Origin: Pomphorhynchus laevis
Lineage: Eukaryota; Acanthocephala; Palaeacanthocephala; Echinorhynchida; Pomphorhynchidae
Assembly (NCBI GenBank): GCA_012934845.2
Contig: WNNJ02001595.1
Location: 283,411-347,410 of the forward strand
Length of the DNA stretch: 64,000 nucleotides
Direction: 5' to 3'
Positions 41,340 through 50,021 of this stretch are shown one piece after another. Position numbers and translations under genes: made by a program. How positions within the stretch are numbered: the stretch's first letter is position 1; each line of letters opens with the position of its first letter. Below the pieces are notes generated by a model, which saw only the letters and a list, made by a program, of their open reading frames with translations, searched no databases and was not told the origin of the DNA.

Positions 41340-41541
41340 TCTTTTCGGTTGAAAGAAAATCTGGTGTTGTCTAATATTTTAACGATTGAAATATGGGGCC
41401 ATAAGCGTGCTTCAAGCAGTCGTCATTCTCATAATAATTCAATTGATAATAATTCGCTAATTCAGCAAATAAGTGACAAGTGGAAAGGTTCTAGATGTTT
41501 CTTAATGTTATCCGTTGGCTTAAATGAACTTAATGAAAATG
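41340..41541 (+). CDS. Kinesin-3-like (KIF13/KIF1 type) exon
   Basis: After an acceptor-like TTAATTTTAG the plus strand encodes about 67 residues containing ILTIEIWGHKRAS, a Ser/His/Asn-rich spacer, then ISDKWKGSRCF and SVGLNELNENG. This matches the kinesin-3 stalk/tail pattern F-s-gaLaIEVWGH..., then the D-RW-EV-RR--MW--I-ELNE-GEY segment of KIF13/KIF1 motors, which transport vesicles along microtubules. A donor (AATG followed by GTATTA) sits where the family has ELNE-G, and without splicing the frame stops at 41561. The residues normally VTRRIEMW are poorly conserved. No motor, FHA or other exons were found, so this is either one exon of a gene with very large introns or a remnant. Confidence 0.5.
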
Positions 41542-41639
41542 GTATTAAAATGATATATTAATATTAAAATGTTTTTAAAATATAACCACCAATTAATGTA
41601 TTCTAAACAGAATACAATAATTATAACAAATCAAATCAG

Positions 41640-42870
41640 CGAACAAATTACGAGGTAGGTTGTTTCCAATGTTTCGAAACATATATTTCATATATTTATA
41701 TTGTTTAGATTTAGTTTTTACACAGTTATGAACAAATTCATATTCTATAAAGCTTTAAAACAAGTCAGCTATAATTGGGCTACTATTACCACCCATTGGA
41801 ACACCTTTTATTTGTCTAAATATAGATGTCCCTACCTTTAAATAATTTTGATTTATCAAAATGTTCAAGTCTTTTATAATTAAAGTCTTTAAATAAAAGT
41901 CTATAAATAAAAGTTTATTAATAGACTTTTATTTCTATAATAAAAGTATATTAATATCATATAAAATCTTTTTAAAATATGTACCTATTAAATTATTTAA
42001 ATGATTTTGAAGAAAGCCATTACATATTATGGCAATTTTAAATATTTCATTATTTAATGTATTATATTTTATATTATATGGTACGCATAAGTGTTGATGC
42101 AATGTTTGTCGAACTTGAATGATTTAATTAAATCAGTTACCTCTTGTGTATAATCGTGTTGGAGAAGATTATGTTTTAGACAATCTTTAAGAATTACATT
42201 TTATACCTAATTAATTTCATTTAAGTGAATAATCATATGAAGCGTGATTGTGATTCCGTGTGTGACAATTGCACTCTTCGTCTGAAGAGGTGTTTATTTC
42301 AGAGATTAATATAATCATCAGAGATTATACTTATGTTGACATTTTGAACCAACATTTAGGATGTTGTGTTAACAGGAAGTTGGTTTTTTAATTTATTATA
42401 TATCGCACTGATGTGATCAGGAGATCATAGAATCGGAGCTGATGATCCTTTAATCTCTGTTTGATTTTTTTATAGCAACCTAGTTTAAAATATGTATCTA
42501 TTAAATTATTTAAATGATTTTGAAGAAAGCCAATATTACATATTGTTGCATTTCTCAAAATTTCATCATTTAATGTATTATATTTTTAATATTATATAGT
42601 ATGCATGTTCGTGTGAAAATATGTTTCTTGTAAATTTAAATATGTAATCTTTACAATATAAATTAAAAGTAGTTTTAATTGATGTTAATTTAATGCTCAT
42701 ATCAAGATATATACTTTCTTTATCATGAATATTAATTTATTAAGAATGAAGCTACCTGGATAAATTTGTTCGCTTATTGAATAAAAATTGCTAGAATTGA
42801 ATACATATATCATCAATGTATCGAAACATATATTTTATATCTTTATATAGTGTAGAAAATAAAATCGGCA
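41640..42870 (-). mobile_element. Penelope-like element fragments, rearranged
   Basis: The minus strand of 41890-41650 matches the RT of the plus-strand copy at 5840-6020 (including GVPMGGNSSPIIADL). The minus strand of 42870-42480 matches the end of that RT (YIDDI) and extends into downstream sequence not kept at 6 kb. Bases 42260-41900 repeat that downstream part (ATTTAAATAATTTAATAG). The order on the minus strand is RT end, 3' region, 3' region again, RT middle, so at least two fragments were joined. None is complete. Confidence 0.75.
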
Positions 42871-42986
42871 TTTTATAGTGCCAAGATTACACTTGGCATC
42901 AGTAAATCACGAAGAGGAATAATCGACAACCCACATTATACTTACTGTCGTTTTCAATCAAATGTTTAGAAGGCATTAACAGCACA

Positions 42987-43391
42987 ATGGTTGTCACCAA
43001 TGTAATTAAACCGAATGTTGACGAATCATTACCTGATGAGTGCAGAAAGATGTATAGCAATGTAATAGATGATACCTGTACAATGGATGCTGCATTCAAT
43101 TTGAAGCATAAATTTATCAAGTACGATAAGTCTATTGGTGAAGTAGCATATGTTGATTTATTTGGAAGTCTAGGTGTTAATCGGGATACTCCAAAAGCAG
43201 TGAAAGTAAAGATAGACGTTAATAAGAAGACACATGCTTTTAGTTCCTCATTAGCTGATGAAACACCTTCTGATAGATCATGGGAAGAACAGGGTGACTT
43301 ATCGATGAACGCAGTAAAACGCATACGCAGAAAAATTCATCGATATCCATCTGTTATCGACCTGTCAAACAGGCATACGAAAAATAGATAG
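42987..43391 (+). CDS. Unrecognised single-exon gene, 134 residues
   Basis: ATG 42987 has a good context (AGCACAATGG), the frame ends TAG at 43391, and AATAAA follows 8 bp later. Composition is more balanced than in flanking DNA. The protein starts MVVTNVIKPNVDESLPDECR, has a mixed-charge middle with VDLFGSLGVNRDTPKAVKVK, and ends in a basic segment (NAVKRIRRKIHRYP, then LSNRHTKNR). No signal peptide, membrane segment or known motif is visible. The basic C-terminus could bind nucleic acid or act in nuclear import, which is inference. The array begins about 145 bp downstream. The opposite-strand frame over the same bases is a shadow. Confidence 0.6.
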   Translation: MVVTNVIKPNVDESLPDECRKMYSNVIDDTCTMDAAFNLKHKFIKYDKSIGEVAYVDLFGSLGVNRDTPKAVKVKIDVNKKTHAFSSSLADETPSDRSWEEQGDLSMNAVKRIRRKIHRYPSVIDLSNRHTKNR

Positions 43392-43398
43392 TTGAATT

Positions 43399-43404
43399 AA
43401 TAAA
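43399..43404 (+). terminator. Poly(A) signal of the 42.99-43.39 kb gene
   Basis: AATAAA starts 8 bp after the stop codon, which is close but usable, and is followed by T-rich sequence. Confidence 0.45.
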
Positions 43405-43839
43405 TCCTCATCTTAATTTAAAATGGTTGTATATAAAGGTTCCTTTTGTTTGTATAATCGTTAACAATAATTTTTAATAATTAAAATTATCATTTTATTG
43501 AAAATGTGAAAAAATTATATAACAAGACCTTTATTGTAAAAATACTGACATTTGAAGCCTAAACATATAACTAATTTATGATAAAAAGTTGTTAACTCTC
43601 TGTCGGTTTGAAATCTTGTTAATTAGAGCTTTACAACAACAGCCTTATTAATTAGCATATATTCTTAGCAAAAATGAATGCTTGTAGCTTTTTCACATGG
43701 CGTAAATGTCGTAATTACTTAAAGTATTTTAATCATGTAAATTGACGTTCAAATAGGTTTTCAGTATGTTTTATATTCTTATATCGTTAGAATACAATTC
43801 CTTGCATAAATTAAAACACGGAAATTTATATCAAAAGCA

Positions 43840-43920
43840 CTGAAGCAGCTAGCATAGTTGAGGTAATGTGGAATCTCGATACCGATATCCTGAGTTCAAA
43901 TCTGATCAACACTAGTGAAC
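43840..43920 (+). promoter_or_regulatory. tRNA-like segment with Pol III A box and B box (one per array unit)
   Basis: TAGCATAGTTGAGG fits the A box (TRGCNNAGTNGG with one extra base) and GAGTTCAAATC, starting 42 bp downstream, fits the B box (GGTTCRANNCC), at nearly tRNA spacing. In later copies a weak acceptor stem (TGTTG with CAACA) can be drawn, but the T stem is imperfect, so this is a tRNA-derived SINE-type head and not a working tRNA. Further copies start near 47101, 50553, 58380 and 61197. Confidence 0.5.
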
Positions 43921-44646
43921 GAAGCAGATAATAAAGGTCGAAACATTAAATGTAGATCGGATACTGCAATTAATAATGATGACATATTCGATGTAGACAA
44001 AAAAATAAAATGTTTTCTAAATATTTGAAGTCATTTCAAATATCATAAATTCTTATAAATTTTAATAAAAAAATACAAGAAAGACCAACACTCTGTTATA
44101 AAAGTTCTTAAGTCTTACTTTACAGATAACATCATTTTTGTATATTTTGCAAAATACAAGTCTTTTGACTTCAAGTGACTTTCAAATTTAGAAGGTATTT
44201 ATTAATGCATCGTTAGATAAGCTTTCAAAACACATAAAAATAACAATTTGGTTAACAATTCCCACAGGCAACCAGAGAGACCTAAGGGAGGAGATTACGA
44301 AGGGGATGGAAATGTGTCAAATTCGGCCAAAAAGTCAAGAATACAGCCACAGCAAGCAGGTGACTGTTCTTGACAAAACACATTACACCTCGATGTTTAA
44401 AATTCAAATCAAATTGTCGAATTCTTCAAAAGATCAAATCTTAAGTAAACAATAATATTTTTTCGATATATATCGAATATATATAATATATATATAATAT
44501 ATATATGTATTCCTCACGATGAGGCATAAACACCATGTAGCATTCTATATATCCTCATCAGACTAAGAAATTGAACCGAATTATTCTTGCTTTATTCAAA
44601 GTCGCTACGTATGCCCAGTCATCCTATGTGTGACGACAAACTTCAA

Positions 44647-44692
44647 CAACGGTATACGCGTTTCGCTCTAACGGAGCTCATCAGTACCGTGA
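44647..44692 (-). ncRNA. Type I hammerhead self-cleaving ribozyme
   Basis: On the minus strand: stem I ACGGTA (44690-44685), core CTGATGA (44684-44678), stem II GCTC/GAGC with loop CGTTA, core GAAA (44664-44661), a very short stem III CGCG, cleavage triplet GTA (44657-44655), then TACCGT (44654-44649) closing stem I with six of six pairs. All invariant core bases are present. The minimal stem III is characteristic of hammerheads in Penelope-like elements and animal retrozymes, which often act as dimers. Confidence 0.88.
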
Positions 44693-45107
44693 CTTTAATA
44701 CTCATCCATAGGCACCTTAACACACGCTTAAACAATGTCTAAAGCTCGAAAAACAGAACTACCTTAAATCTGAATCATCAGAGGAAATTTAGCATAAGCT
44801 CTGTGCATGGCAGTGCGTTCTGCGGTTTAACCATGCGTCAGGCACTAAATTCCTTTTAATAGAAATGCTGTTTTACAGGGAAACTTTATAGTGTACAAAT
44901 ATATAAAATATAATTTGTTGTTACACCGGCCCTGGGACACACAATAGTGTACTCGTAAATAAATCACTGTTTTCCTCATAATGAGGCATAAAAACCAGGC
45001 AGCATTCTATATACCCTCATCAGGTCAAGAAATAGAACCGAATTATTCCGAAATATTCAAAGTTTCAACGTATGCTCAGTCATCCTGTGTGTGACGACAA
45101 ACTTCAA

Positions 45108-45153
45108 CAACGGTATACGCGTTTCGCTCTAATGGAGCTCATTAGTATCGTGA
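45108..45153 (-). ncRNA. Decayed hammerhead ribozyme copy
   Basis: Same arrangement as the copy 461 bp to the left, but the first core block reads CTAATGA in place of CTGATGA and stem I has a mismatch (ACGATA against TACCGT). Stem II and the GAAA block are kept. Loss of the invariant G should abolish cleavage. Confidence 0.8.
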
Positions 45154-45814
45154 CTTTAATACTCATCCAGAGGCACCTTAACAGTATTTCTGACAATGTT
45201 TATATTTCATGTAATAAAATACATATGTAAATAATAAGATCAGATAACTGACTCTACGTATTTTATACTTTAGATAAAAAAAAATAAAGATAAATAGTAA
45301 ATAGTATTTTATAAAATATATTTATATCAACTTAAAATTTAAAATTAAAATTTAGAAAAAAGGTCAATTTTTAAGATTTGAATAATGAATAGAAGCGAGG
45401 TATAGACATAAGTATAAGAGGTCATCATAAATAACTGTTGTATATCAGATTTTGTCTTATATTCATCGACGCTGCATTAAGTCGGGACTAAATAAGCGAC
45501 AATGACGTATTTCCTCTGATGAAATGTGATTATATAAAGTACCTAATTCGAATGCAAACATATTTTTTATTATCCACAAAAGTTTGTTTTAACTTTGAAA
45601 ATTATTTAGTTTAAAATTCATTTTACGGTTTTTAACAATAAAAGGGCAACCTTAACTACAATTATAAAGTAATATCTTTAAATACCTGAAGCATTGACAT
45701 TACCTCATTCCTGATAAATACTTTTGAACGGTTAAAAACGATAATTATAATAGTCCAGCAATTGGACAATTTCACAAAATAAAGGCAAATTTATACAGAG
45801 GTTGATAACTATAT

Positions 45815-45893
45815 TAATGAGATGGACAATCTTCTACCTACGGCGCTTAGCAAAAAGCAGGCAGTATTGTCCTCACTACGCCTGCTTTTTTAA
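45815..45893 (+). ncRNA. Conserved hairpin core of the array unit, function unknown
   Basis: AGATGGACAATCTTCTACC is followed by TACGGCG and a hairpin whose 11-bp stem (AAAAAGCAGGC at 45852-45862 with GCCTGCTTTTT at 45880-45890) ends in a T run, like a Pol III stop. The same block occurs in the later units (near 48749, 52198, 59912 and 62731, with one G-U pair) and, diverged, at 4097-4172. It also reads in frame as RWTIFYLRRLAKSRQYCP here and RWTMFYLRRPPKRRQQCP at 4.1 kb, with some synonymous changes. It could therefore be either a structured RNA or a short coding remnant. Confidence 0.35.
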
Positions 45894-46798
45894 AACAGTA
45901 CTTAAAATATTTGTTTTTTTTTATAACTTTTAAAATTGCGTTTTGAGGGGATGTATTCATTGGTTTGCACTTTATCGGAGAGAACAAAAAAGTAGTATTA
46001 TTTTGGAATTTTTGTAAATGCGAATGCATAATCAGAAAATATCGGCCCTTTTAAATAAAACTTTGTTTATAGAAGAGGTCAATTGCATTTGCATAAATTT
46101 AGAAATAATTTAATTTTTCTTTTTTTCGAACAAGCAGGAGATAAATATATATATTGAAGTCTCGTTTAAACTCAACATTTAAAAATGCTTACTTTTTTAA
46201 TATTGGCACGTAAAACGATTATTGCAATAATCATTAATGTAACTTTTTCTACAAATTTTTAAAAATGTATATCAATGTATACCAACAAATGTTCAAAAGC
46301 AAGCTGTTGGTGTTATATAATATAACAAGCTTTTGATGAATCTTAAAAACTTTGTACTAATATTACTGTTTTTACTCAGTAAAAACCGTTTTTGAGTTAA
46401 CATTTTCATAATAAAAACAGTTGGTTTTTAGTCAGTTCTAATTGTAGCTTTTAGTTACAGTTAATATGTTTTTACTTATATATCTGTATTTATTTCAAGT
46501 TGTCCTCTGAGCCAATACGGCAAATCATCATCGGACATGAGCGAATTTGACACTTACTGTAATTTGCTAGAACAGTTATAAATTTTCTTATCAGTGAGTT
46601 GTTCAAAACTACTTTAACTTCCTTAATAAAGTATTTGCAGCGTAATATTTTTTATTTTATTTTGCCCAGAAGTACTTAATAATTAACAAAAGTCCTTAAT
46701 TTTAAGATCTAACTATTAAACTATCATTGTTTGGATGACTACGGTAAAATACGTTTTTAATGTCTTTTATACAGTTTAATTAAAAATCAAATTTTTTT

Positions 46799-49700
46799 AA
46801 AAATACTGACATTTGAAGACTAAACATATATTACGACACTGTTTATGATAAAAAGTTGTTAACGCTTTTTCGATTTGAAATCTTATAAACTAGAACATTA
46901 CACCAAGAGCTTCATACATTAGAATATATATTCTTAGCAAAAATGAATGCTTGGAGATTTTTCACATGTCGTAATTACTTAAAAAATATTATTTGTATAA
47001 ATTGACGTTCAAATAGGTTTTCCGTACGGTTTTGTATTATTATATCGTTAGAATACAGTTACCTGCATTAATTAAAACACGGTAATTTATATCAACAGCA
47101 CTGTTGCTGCTAGCATAGTTGAGGTAATGTGGAATCTCGATAACGATATCCTGAGTTCAAATCTGATCAACACTAGTGAACGAAGCAGATAATAAAGGTC
47201 GAAACATTAAATGTAGATCGGATACTGCAATTAATAATGATGACATATTTGATGTAGACAAAAAAATAAAATGTTTTCTAAATATTTGAAGTCATTTCAA
47301 ATATCATAAATGCTTATAATTTTTCTGTAATAAATTCTGTTAGCACGTTTTGGTCCATGCAGTGACTAGTGATTTTGCTTTTCAAAAATCTTATTTACAA
47401 TTCTAGAGCATATTGTTGTTGTTCTGGCGAGAAATTTCTAAAATTGAAATATAATATCACGAGCTAAAATGTATCTAAAACAACGCGTTATCAACTTGAT
47501 GAGATATAAAGTTTAAAGACTTTGAAACTGATTGACCTTTTTAAAGATTTTTTGAGTATGTTCATATCCCTATTTTTCGATAATGATAGAGTAAATGTCA
47601 ATAATATTTTTTTCAATTCTGGATGTTTTCCGATAGTAAACCAGTTACGTTTTTAAAAATTCGCATGTACTCATAAAGATTGTTGTTAATGTCGGAGACT
47701 ATCTTGTTCAATTTCAAAGTCATACTATCAAACATATTATACACGCTTTCTAATTTAAAAATATTTTGTCTGAATCGATAATATTTTGTAAAGCCGGTTC
47801 ATGTAATAATCCTTCTTCATACTGACGATTGTTTTGCTTTTGTCGGAATTTCGAATAGTTATGTTATCGTTTTATAGCATTTTTAGTGGTTTCATAGCTT
47901 CATTGTAATAACATCCATGTTGTAGTCTCTTATATATTTTAATCAAAATATTTTTAGTTAACTTTGTAAAAACACATCATTTGATATTGGCATTACTTTG
48001 TTTTGAGATAATTCTTAAGCTTTTAATTTTGTACATTTAAAGAAAAGTAAAAAATCATTGAACCTTTTGAAAAAAAGGAAAAATATATTTTATATCAAAA
48101 TACATAGTTTCAGTATTTATGACAATGTTTATATTTCATGTAATAACGTACATATGTCAATAATAAGATCAGATAACTGATTCTACGTATTTTATACTTT
48201 AGATAAATAAAAATAAAGATAAATAATAAATAGTGTTTTATAAAATATATTTATATCAACTTAAAATTTAAAATTAAAATTTAGAAAAAAGGTCAATTTT
48301 TAAGATTTGAATAATAAATAGATGGCGATGTATAGACATAAGTATAAGAGGTCATCATAAATAACTGTTGTATATCAGATTTTGTCTCCTATTCATCGAC
48401 GCTGCATTAAGTCGGGACTAAATAAGTTACAATGAAGGATTTCCTCTGATGAAATGTGATTATATAAAGTACCTAATTCGAATGCAAACATATTTTTTAT
48501 TATCCACAAAAGTTTGTTTTAACTTTGAAAATTATTTAGTTTAAAATTCATTTTACGTTTTTTAACAATAAAAGGGCAACCTTAACTACAATTATAAAGT
48601 AATATCTTTAAATACCTGAAGCATTGACATTACCTCATTCCTGATAAATACTTTTGAACAGTTAAAAACGATAATTATAATAGTCCAGCAATTGGACAAT
48701 TTCACAAAATAAAGGCAAATTTATACAGAGGTTGATAACTATATTAATGAGATGGACAATCTTCTACCTACGGCGCTTAGCAAAAAGCAGGCAGTATTGT
48801 CCTCACTACGCCTGTTTTTTTAAAACAGTACTTTAAAATATTTGTTTTTTTTTATAACTTTTAAAATTGCGTTTTGAGGGGATGTATTCATTGGTTTGCA
48901 CTTTATCGGAGAGAACAAAAAAGTAGTATTATTTTGGAATTTTCGTAAATGCGAATGCATAATCAGAAAATATCGGCCCTTTTAAATAAAACTTTGTTTA
49001 TAGAAGAGGTCAATTGCATTTGCATAAATTTAGAAATAATTTAATTTTTCTTTTTTTCGAACAAGCAGGAGATAAATATATATATTGAAGTCTCGTTTAA
49101 ACTCAACATTTAAAAATGCTTACTTTTTTAATATTGGCACGTAAAACGATTATTGCAATAATCATTAATGTAACTTTTTCTACAAATTTTTAAAAATGTA
49201 TATCAATGTATAACAACAAATGTTCAAAAGCAAGCTGTTGGTGTTAAAAATATAACAAGCTTTGGTGAATCTTAAAAACTTTGTACTAATATTACTGTTT
49301 TTACGCAGAAAAAACCGTTTTTGAGTTTACATTTTCATAATAAAAACAGTTTGTTTTTAGTCAGTTCTAATTGTAGCTTTGAGTTACAGTTAATATCTTT
49401 TTACTTATATAACTGTATTTATTTCAAGTTGCCAATACGGCAAATCTCTGACAGGCAATTTGACACTTACTGTAATTTGCTAGAACAGTTATAAATTTTC
49501 TTACCAGTGAGTTGTTCAAAACTTCTTTCACTTACTTAATGATGTACTTGCAGCGTAATATTTTTTTTATTTTGCCCAGAAGTACTTAATAATTAACAAA
49601 AGTACTTAACTTTTAAATCTAACTATAAAACTATCATTGTTTGGATGACTTCGGTAAAAAACGTTTTTAATGTCTTTTATACGTCTTTTTTAGACGTCTT

Positions 49701-50021
49701 TATATATCTGTATTTATTTCAAGTTGTCCTCTGAGCCAATACGGCGAATTATCATCAAACATGAGCGAATTTGACACTTACTGTAATTCGTTAGAACAGT
49801 TATAATTTTTCTTATCAGGAGTTGTTCAAAACTACATTAAGTTCCTTAATAAAGTATTTGCAGCGTAATATTTTTTATTTTATTTCGCCTAGAAGTTCTT
49901 TATAATTAACAAAAGTCCTTAATTTTAAGATCTTAATATTAATCAATCATTGTTAGGATGACTACAGTAAAAAACGTTTTTAATGTCTTTTATACAGTTT
50001 AATTTAAAATCAAATTTTTTT
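46799..50021. repeat. Tandem array unit 2 (3.22 kb)
   Basis: Same order as unit 1, but the segment after the tRNA-like part (47101) is a LINE 3' tail on the minus strand (about 47330-48110). It is followed by the interspersed repeat (48167-48555), the hairpin core (about 48749) and the tail segments. Its right end carries a local duplication of the CTCTGAGCCAATACGGC and CTTGCAGCGTAATATTTT block (49400-49900). Confidence 0.9.

Larger units (their letters stand above)
44508..45183 (-). mobile_element. Hammerhead-ribozyme-bearing direct-repeat module (retrozyme-like or Penelope pseudo-LTR)
   Basis: About 215 bp at 44508-44724 recurs at 44969-45183 (TTCCTCA-GATGAGGCATAAA... to ...AGGCACCTTAAC) with roughly 10% difference. 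The left ends are 461 bp apart, so this is one and a half tandem monomers. Each repeat carries a minus-strand hammerhead ribozyme. The stretch between them is unique (contains GCACTAAATTCCTTTT). The right end meets array sequence at CAGTATTTCTGAC. There is no coding frame, so it would depend on enzymes from another element, as known for animal retrozymes and Penelope-like pseudo-LTRs. Confidence 0.7.
43538..46798. repeat. Tandem array unit 1 (3.26 kb)
   Basis: The unit is phased on AAATACTGACATTTGAAG. The order is: GACATTTGAAGCCTAAAC segment, tRNA-like segment (43840-43920), a ribozyme-bearing module (44060-45183) in place of the LINE-tail segment of later units, a copy of the interspersed repeat (45237-45620), the AGATGGACAATCTTCTACC hairpin core (about 45815-45893), then AACTCAACATTTAAAAATG and TCATCGGACATGAGCG segments. 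This unit is the most diverged from the others on its left side. Confidence 0.85.

Noticed and set aside
42899-43324. A 141-codon minus-strand reading frame
   Set aside because: It lies over the plus-strand gene at 42987-43391, which has the better start context, composition and poly(A) signal.
44545-44600. A second minus-strand CTGATGAG in each ribozyme-bearing repeat
   Set aside because: There is no matching stem II plus GAAA block within reach, so it is not a hammerhead.
45847-46029. A 60-codon minus-strand frame repeated in several array units (also 52226-52408 and 59941-60123)
   Set aside because: Its conservation only reflects near-identity of the units. It overlaps the hairpin core on the other strand, starts within repeat DNA and resembles no protein.
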